Positions 49,923 to 58,708 of a DNA stretch of 64,000 nt are shown here, one piece after another (position 1 is the first letter of the stretch; every line of letters starts with the position of its first letter). The position numbers were made by a program, and so were the translations under genes. The DNA comes from DATENM01 sp045807725 (GTDB lineage: Bacteria > Acidobacteriota > Blastocatellia > UBA7656). Under the pieces are notes generated by a model. That model was given only the letters and a program-made list of their open reading frames with translations. It was not told the origin of the DNA and did no database searches. The DNA is taken from contig JBJMGV010000074.1 of NCBI GenBank assembly GCA_045807725.1, forward strand, positions 40,454-104,453, given 5' to 3'.

Positions 49923-50489
49923 ATGTCAATTCCAAAAAAGCAATTGATGACCGTAGATGATCTCTTGCTGATGCCGGATGACGGCAACCGCTACGAGGTC
50001 ATCGAAGGAGAACTCTTTGTGACACGCGCGCCGAACTACGAACATCAAGCTGTTATCTCTAAGCTGACCCGGTTGATTGGCAACTACCTAGATCAGAATC
50101 CAATTGGCACGGTCGTGGGCGGCCCCGGAGTCATTCTCAGTCAGATCAGCGGCGTCATTCCCGACCTGCTCTTCTTGACGCACAAGACGCGAAAGAAGGT
50201 GCTGTCGGGCGGCAAGCTCAAAGGCGCGCCCGAACTGGCGATTGAGGTTGTCTCGCCCGGAGCCGAGAGTCGCCGGCGCGACCGCGTCGCCAAGCGCGCG
50301 CTGTATGGCAAGTACGGCGTGCGCGAATACTGGATCGTTGATTATAAAACCCGGACGGTCGAAGTCTGCGCCCTTGAGCAGAACGTCTTGCAGACGGTCG
50401 CCAAACTCGGCGAAAAAGATGCGCTTACCTCGATTGTACTGCCGGGATTCACCTGTGACGTGGCCGCGATCTTCGCCGACCTCGATTGA
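49923..50489 (+). CDS. Uma2-family PD-(D/E)xK nuclease-like protein
   Basis: A 188-residue protein: MTVDDLLLMPDDGNRYEVIEGELF at the start, then SGVIPDLLFL and PELAIEVVSPG with the putative catalytic Asp and Glu, and YGVREYWIVDYKTRTVEV at the end. These are the Uma2/DUF820 features of a restriction-endonuclease-like fold found in large paralogous families in cyanobacteria and Acidobacteriota; the biological role is unclear. The ATG at 49923 follows GAGGAAGG. Confidence 0.9.
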   Translation: MSIPKKQLMTVDDLLLMPDDGNRYEVIEGELFVTRAPNYEHQAVISKLTRLIGNYLDQNPIGTVVGGPGVILSQISGVIPDLLFLTHKTRKKVLSGGKLKGAPELAIEVVSPGAESRRRDRVAKRALYGKYGVREYWIVDYKTRTVEVCALEQNVLQTVAKLGEKDALTSIVLPGFTCDVAAIFADLD

Positions 50490-50539
50490 TCGCCCGTCTT
50501 TATTCGGGCGAGTCCGCCCGCCGCGCAAGCTCCTCGAAA

Positions 50540-51097
50540 ATGCCAATGCGCCCACCCGCCGCCGTTAAACCAAAAAGCAATCGCCCGCTGGATCGCATCG
50601 GTTATGCGATGGCTACAGGCTTCGGCGCGGGGCACGCGCCCGTAGCGCCCGGAACTTTCGGCGCGGCGGAAGGTGTCGTGCTCTTTTTCATCATCAACGC
50701 GGTCGTCAATCAACGGCTGGCGCTGCCAGCGGCAGTATCGCTTTCCGTGTTCGTCATCATCAATGTCGCGCTTTATGCGCTCGGCGTCTGGGCCGCAAAT
50801 CGTGCGATTGCCGCGACCGGGTTGAAAGACCCAAGCGTCGCCGTGATTGACGAAGTCAGCGGCCAGTTGATTGCGATGACGCCGCTCATCGTCTACCCGT
50901 CGCTTCTCGGCTATCCGTCGCTTGCGGGCGTAGCGGTGTCGTTCGTGCTCTTTCGCGCCTTCGACATCTTCAAGCCGTATCCGATCCGCCGGCTCGAACG
51001 CCTGCGCGGCGGCCTCGGCGTGATGAGCGATGACGCGCTTGCCGGCATCTATGCCGCCGTGTTGACGTGGCTGGCGCATTATCTCAAGTGGATTTAG
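50540..51097 (+). CDS. pgpA: Phosphatidylglycerophosphatase A
   Basis: A 185-residue inner-membrane phosphatase of phosphatidylglycerol synthesis. The family signature is visible: GYAMATGFGAGHAPVAPGTFGA in the N-terminal part, then the catalytic VAVIDEVSGQLIAM and FRAFDIFKPYPIRRLERLRGG (first 20 residues cited as motif FRAFDIFKPYPIRRLE), and GGLGVMSDDALAGIYAA. Two or three membrane segments are evident. The start is uncertain: ATG 50540 or ATG 50546; a TTG at 50486 would overlap the Uma2 stop. Confidence 0.92.
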   Translation: MPMRPPAAVKPKSNRPLDRIGYAMATGFGAGHAPVAPGTFGAAEGVVLFFIINAVVNQRLALPAAVSLSVFVIINVALYALGVWAANRAIAATGLKDPSVAVIDEVSGQLIAMTPLIVYPSLLGYPSLAGVAVSFVLFRAFDIFKPYPIRRLERLRGGLGVMSDDALAGIYAAVLTWLAHYLKWI

Positions 51098-51134
51098 AGC
51101 TGTTGCTGAAAGCGGCAGTCCCGTAGGGACTTAA

Positions 51135-51436
51135 TGTTTATAGAGCGTGTCTGAAAAGCCGGCTCGCTTTACACATTGATCATCCCGAACCTAACTTAAT
51201 GTTCATAGAGCGTGTCTGAAAAGCCAAAGAAAGCCCTGAAGGGGCGCGATTCGACAGCCCAGGGCATCGCCCTGGGAGAGCGGCGGGGCAAACCGCCAAG
51301 CCCTGAAAGGGCGCAATAACCGATCATCTAGTGCGCCCTTTCAGGGCTTGCCGAATTGTCGCTTGTGTACCCGGCGCGATGCGCCGGGCTATTGAATCCC
51401 GCCCCTTCAGGGCTTCTCAGACACGCTCTATAAACA
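51135..51436. repeat. Palindromic repeat element, copy B, with a partial end copy
   Basis: The complete element (51201-51436) starts GTTCATAGAGCGTGTCTGAA and ends ACACGCTCTATAAAC, inverted to each other, with internal GCCCTGAAGGGGCG, CCCAGGG/CCCTGGG and GCGCCCTTTCAGGGC palindromes. A 27 bp copy of the left end precedes it at 51135-51161. The interval 51098-51499 between pgpA and the adenylyltransferase gene contains nothing else recognisable. Confidence 0.85.
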
Positions 51437-51499
51437 TCGCGCTCCTACGGAGCTTTCATTCATATCACTGGCGCTGTCTCTGTAAACGTGAGTGGTCGT

Positions 51500-52258
51500 A
51501 TGCGCAAAGACCTTACGGCTGATCTTGATTCATCGCTTGCGCGGCTGCGCGAGATTGTGGCGCGCGAGGCTCGGCAGAGCGAGCCGCACATCGAGCTGAT
51601 TAAACGAGCCGAGCCGGGCGGCGCACGCGTCGGCGTCTTCGCCTCCTCATTCAATCCCGTCACCGTCGCTCACTTTGAGCTGATGCGCCGCGCGCTCACC
51701 GAGTTCTCACTTGATGAAGTGCTGGCGCTGGCAGGCCGCGCCAATGCCGATAAACAGCAGTATGAATGCGCGCTCGAAGATCGCTTAAACATGCTGGCGC
51801 TCGCCTTGGGCGATGATGCCCGCATATCGATTGGTCTTTCATCACACGCGTTCTACGTTGATATGCTCGACGCGCTTGCGCCGCTTTACGGGCAAAGCGA
51901 TTTGCACTTTATCGTCGGCTTCGATACATTCGAGCGCGTGTTGGACACGGACGACCGCTACACCGCCAGATATCATCATCGCTTCGGCAGCCGCGACGCG
52001 GCGCTGCGGCAGCTTTTCTCGCACAGCCGGTTCATCGTCGCGGGGCGCGCGGGCGCGGGCCTCGATGACGTACGCGCGCTGTTGGCTGCCGAGCCGGCAG
52101 AGTTTGGCGAGCGCGTTTCGTATCTTGATTTCCCTTCAGACCTCGGCGAACGCTCGGCGACCGAAGTGCGCGCTGCGCGCCGCGCCGGTCAGGCTATTTC
52201 AGAGCTTGTGCCGCCGGCGGTCGAATCCTACATCGAAGCGCGCGGCCTGTACGTTTAA
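51500..52258 (+). CDS. NadD-like nucleotidyltransferase
   Basis: A 252-residue adenylyltransferase-fold protein. An extra helical N-terminus (about 1-42) precedes the nucleotide-binding loop GVFASSFNPVTVAHFEL, a TxxH version of the HxGH motif, and the C-terminal SATEVRAARRAGQ is the ISSTxIR equivalent. The organisation matches nicotinate/nicotinamide mononucleotide adenylyltransferases, but divergence from canonical NadD (GGTFDPxHxGH) leaves specificity open. The neighbour cinA acts on pyridine nucleotides, which supports an NAD salvage role. Start: ATG 51500; GTG 51488 is an alternative. Confidence 0.8.
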   Translation: MRKDLTADLDSSLARLREIVAREARQSEPHIELIKRAEPGGARVGVFASSFNPVTVAHFELMRRALTEFSLDEVLALAGRANADKQQYECALEDRLNMLALALGDDARISIGLSSHAFYVDMLDALAPLYGQSDLHFIVGFDTFERVLDTDDRYTARYHHRFGSRDAALRQLFSHSRFIVAGRAGAGLDDVRALLAAEPAEFGERVSYLDFPSDLGERSATEVRAARRAGQAISELVPPAVESYIEARGLYV

Positions 52259-52325
52259 GCCGGGGCGACCCCCTGATGTCGCTCTCGGCCAGTCATCGTT
52301 CTTTTTATATAAGGTTCATTACAAA

Positions 52326-53594
52326 ATGCTCAAAGCGGAAATCATCGCTATCGGCTCGGAGTTGTTGACGCCGCTTCGCAGAGACACCAATTCGTTGTGG
52401 CTCACGGAGCGGCTGAACTCTATTGGCATCAACGTGCATCAGAAGACGATTGTCGGCGATGAAGAAGACCGGCTCGAAGAAGCGATCCGCGACGCATTGC
52501 GGCGTTCGGATGTCATCATCTCGACCGGCGGACTTGGGCCGACCGAAGACGACATTACGCGCAAAGTCTTCGCGCGCGTCACGGGCCGGCAACTGCGGCT
52601 CGATTACGAGATACTCGAACGCATTCGCAATCGCTTGAGCGGTCGCGGCTACCAGATGACGCCGAACAACGAGCGGCAGGCGCTGGTTCCGCACGGCGCA
52701 ACGCCGTTGCCGAATCCGAACGGAACCGCGCCCGGCTTGCGTATGGATCAGGACGGCAAGCTCATCGTGCTGCTGCCCGGCCCGCCGCGCGAGAACCAGC
52801 CGATGTTCGATACCTATGTAATGCCTGAGTTGGAGAAGCTGTCGCGCGGCGTGCGCATCAGTAAGCGATTGTTGAAAGTCACCGGCATCGGCGAATCGCA
52901 GCTCGACGATAAAATTGCGCCGATCTATCAAGCGTACACCAATCCGACGACGACGATTCTGTTCACCGATTCCGAGATCGAGCTTCACCTGACCGCAACT
53001 GCCGAAAGCCGTGCCCGCGCCGAGAGCCTGGCCGAAGAGCTGGCCGACAAATTAGAAGAAGCCATCGGCGAGAACTGTTATTCGACCAAAGGCGAAGCGC
53101 TTGAAGAGGTGATCGGCTGGCGCTTGCGGTTGAAGCAGTACACGCTTGCGACCGCCGAAAGTTGCACGGGCGGTCTGGTCGCCGAACGCATCACGCGCGT
53201 GCCGGGCGCGAGCGATTACTTTGCCGGCAGCATCATCAGCTACACCAACGAAGTGAAGATGAAGCTGCTCGACGTTCCGGCGGAGATGATCGAACGGCAC
53301 GGCGCGGTGAGCGGTGAGGTCGCCGAAGCGATGGCGCGCGGCGTCAAAGCGCGCACCGGCGCGACCATCGGCTTGAGCATCACCGGCGTTGCCGGCCCCG
53401 GCGGCGGCACGCAGGCGGTTCCGGTCGGCACGGTCTACATCGGACTTGCCGATGACGTGACTTCGACCAACCGTCGCTTGAATTTGCTCGGTGATCGCCA
53501 CCTGATTCGCTGGCGCGCTTCAACCGCCGCACTCGAAATGGTGCGGCGACGTTATCTGATCTTGGGGTCAGGGGCGGGGGCCGGGGGCCGGTGA
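52326..53594 (+). CDS. cinA: CinA-family protein (ADP-ribose pyrophosphatase / NMN deamidase)
   Basis: A 422-residue protein of the usual two-domain form. The N-terminal MoCF-like domain (1-170) starts MLKAEIIAIGSELLTPLRRD and has STGGLGPTEDDITR; the C-terminal deamidase domain (about 255-415) has ATAESCTGGLVAERIT with the catalytic Ser, and SITGVAGPGGGTQAVPVGT. In other bacteria CinA recycles NMN to NaMN, fitting the preceding NadD-like gene. The last nine residues, GSGAGAGGR, come from a G-rich dispersed repeat that now forms the end of the gene. Confidence 0.93.
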   Translation: MLKAEIIAIGSELLTPLRRDTNSLWLTERLNSIGINVHQKTIVGDEEDRLEEAIRDALRRSDVIISTGGLGPTEDDITRKVFARVTGRQLRLDYEILERIRNRLSGRGYQMTPNNERQALVPHGATPLPNPNGTAPGLRMDQDGKLIVLLPGPPRENQPMFDTYVMPELEKLSRGVRISKRLLKVTGIGESQLDDKIAPIYQAYTNPTTTILFTDSEIELHLTATAESRARAESLAEELADKLEEAIGENCYSTKGEALEEVIGWRLRLKQYTLATAESCTGGLVAERITRVPGASDYFAGSIISYTNEVKMKLLDVPAEMIERHGAVSGEVAEAMARGVKARTGATIGLSITGVAGPGGGTQAVPVGTVYIGLADDVTSTNRRLNLLGDRHLIRWRASTAALEMVRRRYLILGSGAGAGGR

Positions 53595-53677
53595 TAGAAG
53601 TCAGGGATAGATGCTAGACAATCTCAACTGACAGCCTGACCTATTACTGGCCCCCGGCCCCTGACCCCCGGCCCCTG
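53564..53677. repeat. Inverted pair of G-rich repeats (pair 2)
   Basis: A G-rich arm (53564-53592) at the cinA 3' end and a C-rich arm (53649-53677) flank 56 bp of unrelated sequence. They could form a long GC hairpin that may act in transcript termination. Confidence 0.75.
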
Positions 53678-53688
53678 CATTAATACCT

Positions 53689-55383
53689 ATGCCTTCTGTC
53701 TCGCTCGCTCAACTGCTCGACGAACTGGATGAAGCGAAACGCGGTTTCGGCGCGGATGGCCAACGTGTCGTTGCGTTGCTTACGCAGATCGACGCGCGTG
53801 AGTTTGATGACGCCGACGCGCTCGTCCGCTTTCACGAAGCCTTGTTGTTCATCCGCGCTTACCCGCTAGACCGCGACGCGTTGGTTGCGGCTGATCGCTT
53901 GCTCGACGGCTTTGGTCAGCGTGTGACGGCGCTGCTTGAGGCGGGCGCTGATCCCATCACGTTTGATTACATCGAGTATTCCGGCATCGCCCGCACGACT
54001 TTGCACGGCCATTACAGCTACGGCTTCGCGCGCTGGCTGGTCGCGTGTCACGGCGGCGATGTTGAGATTGATTGGCCGCGTTACGAAACGCCTGAGCGGC
54101 TGGCGCTGGTCTTGCCGCGACTCGTGCCGCTGATGTTTGAAGACACGGCGGTCGAGGCCAACATTCCTTACCGCGATTGGATTCAAGCGGCAAAGCCTGA
54201 AGGGATGAGCGACCTGGCGTGGCTCGTCGCGCGCTTCGAGCAGTCTGATCTTTCAGAGCGTGAGAAGTCCGTCGCTTATGATTCGCTCGAACTCTGGATT
54301 CGCTGGCGGCTCGCCGATGGCGCGGCTTCGCGCACTAACAATCGCCGCTTGCCGCAACGTATCTTTTATCACACTGAGCTGTTGATTCGCCGCAACGATG
54401 TGGCGCTCGATCAAGTGATTCGCGCCCCGCTTAAAGTGGATAAGCTATCGCGTCGTGATGGCGAGCGCGTCATCAATCACTGTCGCGAGACGACCGGCGC
54501 GCGCTACCGCGAGTTGTATGGCATCGCCTACGGCGACCCGTCGAGCGTCGTGCGTGCAGAGGTGGGACGCGGGCTTGAGATATTCCTCTGGGGCTTACCG
54601 TCGGAGCGGCGCTTGCCGCTGCGCGCTTATCACGCCGGCTTCGCGTTGAAGAACGGCGTGCCGAATAATTACATCGAAGGCATCACCATCAGCGAGCGGA
54701 TGGAGCTGGGCTTCAATCTGTTCTATACCTACCGCGAAGGCGAATCGGCGTGGGTCTACGCGCAGGTGTTGCGAATGCTGCACACGCTCGTTGGCGCGAC
54801 TTGCTTTTCCGTAGACCCATATCAAATCGGCCACCACAACGACGAGGCGCTGGAGTCGGGCGCGTTCTGGTTCTATCGCAAGCTCGGCTTTCGCCCGACG
54901 CGGCCTGACCTGATCAAACTGGTCGGCAGAGAAGAGAAGCGCATCGCCGCGAGCCGCGACTATCGCACGCCGATGAGGACGCTCAAACGGCTTGCAGAAG
55001 CGCCGGTGATTTATGAACTGCCCGGCACGACGACGGGTGATTGGGATCGCTTTCGCGTGCGATGCATCGGATTGCGCGTGGCCGAGCGCGCGGCAGACCA
55101 ATTCAATGGCAACGCGGTAAAGATGCGCGCGGCTTCGATCAAACAGGTGGCGCGGTTGCTCGGCATCAGATTGGACGAGTTGCGCGAGCAAGAGCGGCAG
55201 GCGTTCGCTGATTTCGCCGCTGTGCTGGCCTTGATTGATGAACTGCCGCGCTGGACAGATGCGGAAAAGCAGATGTTCGTGCGGATCATTCGCGCCAAGG
55301 CGATGAGCAGTGAGGCGCAATACGCGCGGCTGCTGCAAAAGCATGAACGACTGCGCGCCGCACTGATTGAGCTTGGCTCGTGA
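53689..55383 (+). CDS. Large hypothetical protein with GNAT-like patch
   Basis: A 564-residue soluble protein, not recognised as a whole. Codon use is that of a real gene and the start ATG 53689 is the first available. Residues 1-270 are mostly helical and charged (LLDELDEAKRGFG, YSGIARTTLHGHYSYGFARW). Residues 325-410 contain GVPNNYIEGITISERMELGF, FNLFYTYREGESAWVYAQVL and ALESGAFWFYRKLGFRPTRP; the last recalls the end of a GNAT acetyltransferase, with the Tyr and the GF-P motif after a beta strand. The C-terminus (430-564) is helical. It has no signal peptide. A fused acyltransferase is possible, but no function is claimed. Confidence 0.75.
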   Translation: MPSVSLAQLLDELDEAKRGFGADGQRVVALLTQIDAREFDDADALVRFHEALLFIRAYPLDRDALVAADRLLDGFGQRVTALLEAGADPITFDYIEYSGIARTTLHGHYSYGFARWLVACHGGDVEIDWPRYETPERLALVLPRLVPLMFEDTAVEANIPYRDWIQAAKPEGMSDLAWLVARFEQSDLSEREKSVAYDSLELWIRWRLADGAASRTNNRRLPQRIFYHTELLIRRNDVALDQVIRAPLKVDKLSRRDGERVINHCRETTGARYRELYGIAYGDPSSVVRAEVGRGLEIFLWGLPSERRLPLRAYHAGFALKNGVPNNYIEGITISERMELGFNLFYTYREGESAWVYAQVLRMLHTLVGATCFSVDPYQIGHHNDEALESGAFWFYRKLGFRPTRPDLIKLVGREEKRIAASRDYRTPMRTLKRLAEAPVIYELPGTTTGDWDRFRVRCIGLRVAERAADQFNGNAVKMRAASIKQVARLLGIRLDELREQERQAFADFAAVLALIDELPRWTDAEKQMFVRIIRAKAMSSEAQYARLLQKHERLRAALIELGS

Positions 55384-55689
55384 GCTAGCGACAAACGACC
55401 GCGCAGATGTAAATTGAAACATCAAGCGCATCCTTCGCCGTAAAATCTAAGCGATCAAAGGGCGGCGTACAAAGTCGTTGGATGCGGATGATTGCTCTTG
55501 TCCGCGCGCCTGTGCGATACTGCCAGAGTCCTTGAGCCAGGGTAATTGGGTATGAAGCAAGACAACGATCAACGCCGTAACATCCTCACTGTCTCCACTC
55601 ATTTTATTTAATCATCAGCAGGCCAGCCCGCGACCGCCGCGCGTGAAGTCGCGCACGGTTCGTGGCGTCTGCGTCGCAAGGAGGTTGGT
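55384..55689. other. Intergenic region before the caspase gene
   Basis: These 306 bases contain no recognised gene or repeat. A weak TTGCTC/GATACT promoter pair with 18 bp spacing near 55493-55522 and a strong AAGGAGG just before the next start are the only signals seen. Confidence 0.4.
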
Positions 55690-57921
55690 ATGCGACGAAC
55701 GATGCTGCTCGTCACGATTGGATTGATTCTCTTATTCACCGCCGTATGGGCCGGCGCGCAAGGGCAGGGCAAACCGAAGACTCGCCCGCAGCCGAATACC
55801 GGAGCGCCGACGAAGACCGCGCCGACGAATGCCAAACCAGATGCGGGGCCAGAGACGCCGAAGCCGCCCGCTGCCGACGATCAGTGGGCGCTGCTGGTCG
55901 GCATCAGCAACTATCCCGGCCAGATTCAAAAACTCACTTACGCGAACGACGACGCGCGTGCCATCAATGACCTGCTGGTCAGCGCCGCGCGCCTGCCCGC
56001 CGATCACGTTCGCTTGCTCACGGATGAAGGGCAGGGCGAAGCTCTCGCTACCAGGCAGAACATACTGGCGGCCATCGATAACCTGGCGGCGCGCGTGCAG
56101 CCCAATCATCAAGTGATTGTCTTTCTCGCCGGTCACGGCATCGCGCGGGGTCTGGGCGCGCAGGCTAAGAGTTATTTCCTGCCGGTTGATGTTGATGCGT
56201 CGTCGAAAGAATCGCTCGAACGCACCGGACTCGACCTTGAAGAGTTATCGCGGCGGCTTGGCAATCTGAAGGCGTCACAGTTCACCATCTTTATGGACGC
56301 CTGCCGCGAAGACCCCTTTCCGGGTCGCGGCATCAAAGGCAACACGATGACCGATGTGATGGCGCGCGGCCTGCGCATCGCGCCTTCGCCGTCGCAAGCG
56401 AACGCCGCGCCGCCGACCTCCGTTGTCTTCTACGCCTGCCAGGTCGGCGAGCGCGCCTACGAAGACCCGAAGCTCGAACACGGCGTTTTCACTTATTACA
56501 TCCTCAACGGCATACGCGAACTGGCGGGCCGTCCCGACGGTCGCGTCGAGGCCGGCTACCTGGCCGCTTACCTGCGCGACAACGTGGCGAAGTGGAGCGA
56601 AGAGTTTCAACAGCGCGCTAAGTATCAGGTTGAGCAGACGCCGACGATGACGGCAACCGAAGTGCGCGGTCCCATCGTCGTCGTCAAGATTGCTTCGCTT
56701 GCCAAAGACGTGCAGCCGCCGAAGACCGGCGCGATCACGTTGATCACTTCGCCCGCTTCGGCGACGTTGACGCTGAACGGTGAAGCCATTGGTGGGTCGC
56801 CAGCGCAGAGGCAACTCGCGCCCGGCGTCTACACGGCACGCGCCGAACAGCAAGGCTTTCAGGCGGCGGAAACGAAGATCACCGTCGTTGCCGGCGTGCG
56901 GCAGGAAGTGACGCTGACATTGAAGCCGGCGGCAGCAAACGCCGCTTTAGATAAGGGCGCGAAGTTTGAAGCTGAACACTTGTGGCCGCAGGCCATCGTC
57001 GCTTACGAGATGGCGCTCGAACAGGATGCCAATGCTGTGGCCGTCTACGAGCGGCTGGCGAATGCCTATCTTGAAAATGCGCGTTACCGCGATGCGGTTG
57101 ATCTCTTGCAGACGGCGACTGGAAAATTCCCCGACAACGTCTTGCTCGCCGCGCACCGCGCTCGCGCGCTGAGCCGCTGGGCGCTGATTGATCCGACCGG
57201 AGACACTTCGTCGAGGCCGCGCCCCGCCAAAGCCGTTGATCAGAAAGACGCTCGCAAAGAAGCCGTCAAAGTGGCTGAGCTTGCGGCGAAGATGTCGCCG
57301 AACTCTGCCGAAGCGAATTTAGCATTGGGCTACGCCTACACGCTCGACCCGAAAGATCAGCCGAAAGCCAACGCGGCCTTTGTGCGCGCCTCGACGATTG
57401 CGCCCGAAGACGCCGAAGGCTATTACGGCGTCGGTTACACCTATCGCTTGATGAAGCAGTACCCGCAGGCGATCCCGCAGTTGAAGAAGGCGCTACAACT
57501 CAGGCCCGATTATTACGACGCGCACCGCGAGCTGGCCTACTGCTATCACGCGACGGACGACACCGACAACGCCATCCGCGAATACAACACGGCGACCGGC
57601 TATCGCAGCGAGACGAATAATTCGGGCGAGATGGCGGGCAATCACCTGGCGCTGTCGGCCTTGTATCAGGAGAAGGGCAAAGAGGTCGGCGGCAGCGAAG
57701 GCGAACAGATTGCCGCCGCCGGCAAAGGCCACGAGAGCGAAGCGCGCGATTACGACCCGACGTTGAAAGCGGCGATGCGGGTGTTGAACGAAAGCGGCCT
57801 GTCGTATCGCATGCAGAGCTACTTGCCATCGGAGCTGCGCAACGTGATTAATGATAAGGGCGTGCACGTCCCCATCCCCGGCGGCAACAAGATCAAGATT
57901 CCCTTCGGCAAGAAGCCGTAG
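55690..57921 (+). CDS. Secreted caspase-like (C14) protein with PEGA domain and TPR repeats
   Basis: A 743-residue exported protein. A signal peptide (1-23, ending WAGAQG) is followed by a Pro/Lys-rich linker and a caspase-fold domain (65-330). The catalytic dyad is present: His149 in FLAGHGIAR and Cys205 in IFMDACREDP, with LLVGISNYPG and YANDDARAINDLL earlier. A PEGA domain (about 350-420, SPASATLTLNGEAIGGSPAQ) and TPR repeats (about 430-640, with NAVAVYERLANAYLENARYR and DYYDAHRELAYCYHATDD) follow. PEGA domains bind surface polysaccharide or membranes and TPRs bind proteins, so this is a surface-tethered caspase homologue; the substrate is unknown. AAGGAGG precedes ATG 55690. Confidence 0.9.
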   Translation: MRRTMLLVTIGLILLFTAVWAGAQGQGKPKTRPQPNTGAPTKTAPTNAKPDAGPETPKPPAADDQWALLVGISNYPGQIQKLTYANDDARAINDLLVSAARLPADHVRLLTDEGQGEALATRQNILAAIDNLAARVQPNHQVIVFLAGHGIARGLGAQAKSYFLPVDVDASSKESLERTGLDLEELSRRLGNLKASQFTIFMDACREDPFPGRGIKGNTMTDVMARGLRIAPSPSQANAAPPTSVVFYACQVGERAYEDPKLEHGVFTYYILNGIRELAGRPDGRVEAGYLAAYLRDNVAKWSEEFQQRAKYQVEQTPTMTATEVRGPIVVVKIASLAKDVQPPKTGAITLITSPASATLTLNGEAIGGSPAQRQLAPGVYTARAEQQGFQAAETKITVVAGVRQEVTLTLKPAAANAALDKGAKFEAEHLWPQAIVAYEMALEQDANAVAVYERLANAYLENARYRDAVDLLQTATGKFPDNVLLAAHRARALSRWALIDPTGDTSSRPRPAKAVDQKDARKEAVKVAELAAKMSPNSAEANLALGYAYTLDPKDQPKANAAFVRASTIAPEDAEGYYGVGYTYRLMKQYPQAIPQLKKALQLRPDYYDAHRELAYCYHATDDTDNAIREYNTATGYRSETNNSGEMAGNHLALSALYQEKGKEVGGSEGEQIAAAGKGHESEARDYDPTLKAAMRVLNESGLSYRMQSYLPSELRNVINDKGVHVPIPGGNKIKIPFGKKP

Positions 57922-57960
57922 ACAATCTCAATGAGATGGCGAGCGAGGTATGAGGCCGAA

Positions 57961-58299
57961 TCAAAGGTAAACGACCTGGCCCGCCATCTCATCGGGTGAC
58001 AACAACTCATAAATCAGCACGAGCATCTGCACCATTTCGCTGATTGTGCGAGCGCCTAGCCGGCAGTAGGCGATTCCGGCGTGCGGCTTGCCGGACGCAT
58101 GCAGATGCAAGAAATCGCTGTCGTGAGTGACGATCACCCGCCGGGCTTGTCTGGCGTATTCAAGGTGATTTTCGTCTGACGCAGCGAGCAGTCCGACTTC
58201 GACAGCGGTTGTCACTTCTATGCCGCGTAGCCGTAGCGCCAAAGCAATGGCTGAAGCAATGTGCTCGTCAAGATGAAAGCGAACTCGCTCACTCACCAT
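57961..58299 (-). CDS. DUF5615 PIN-like toxin
   Basis: A 112-residue protein: VRFHLDEHIASAIALALRLRGI with the acidic Asp at the start, ARQARRVIVTHDSDFLHL with the second Asp pair, and a helical end. These acidic residues fit the PIN-like DUF5615 family, predicted RNases of VapC-like toxin-antitoxin pairs. Its start overlaps the upstream DUF433 gene by 11 bp, so the two are translated together. Confidence 0.85.
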   Translation of the reverse strand: MVSERVRFHLDEHIASAIALALRLRGIEVTTAVEVGLLAASDENHLEYARQARRVIVTHDSDFLHLHASGKPHAGIAYCRLGARTISEMVQMLVLIYELLSPDEMAGQVVYL

Positions 58300-58612
58300 C
58301 CCTGCCTCTGAGATTCTTCAACTTGGTGTCGAGCACGGAAGGGTGCTTGCGCATGAAGTCGGCGACGAACTCTTCTTCTTGCCGCATCTCCTCGCGCATC
58401 TCTTCGATGTTATCGAAGTAATAGGCCAGTGCGGCATAGACATCGCCAAGTGTAATGCTTGGCAACTGAGCGACGATCTCGTCAGCACTCATGCCCATCA
58501 ACTCGCGCCGGATAGCAATGTCCATAACGCGCACGCGGTGGCCGGCAATGCATGCCTTACCGCCGCAGATGCCGGGCGTTTTGGTGATCCGTTCAGTTAT
58601 TACACCTGCCAT
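58289..58612 (-). CDS. DUF433 antitoxin
   Basis: A 107-residue protein with the family motif ITKTPGICGGKACIAGHRVR followed by GMSADEIVAQLPSITLGDVYAALAYYF, a helix-turn-helix-containing DUF433 fold of the VapB45 type. The acidic C-terminal helix (EEMREEMRQEEEFVADF) is the probable toxin-binding part. DUF433 and DUF5615 genes commonly occur together as a toxin-antitoxin module. AAAGGAAC lies before the ATG at 58612. Confidence 0.88.
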   Translation of the reverse strand: MAGVITERITKTPGICGGKACIAGHRVRVMDIAIRRELMGMSADEIVAQLPSITLGDVYAALAYYFDNIEEMREEMRQEEEFVADFMRKHPSVLDTKLKNLRGRDGE

Positions 58613-58708
58613 AGGTTTGTTCCTTTTGGCCTAAGTATATCACTAAAATATCGAGCCGGTTTGTCACAATCTGTTCCTCTTCGGCAGATGTGCTACATTA
58701 TCTCTGCG

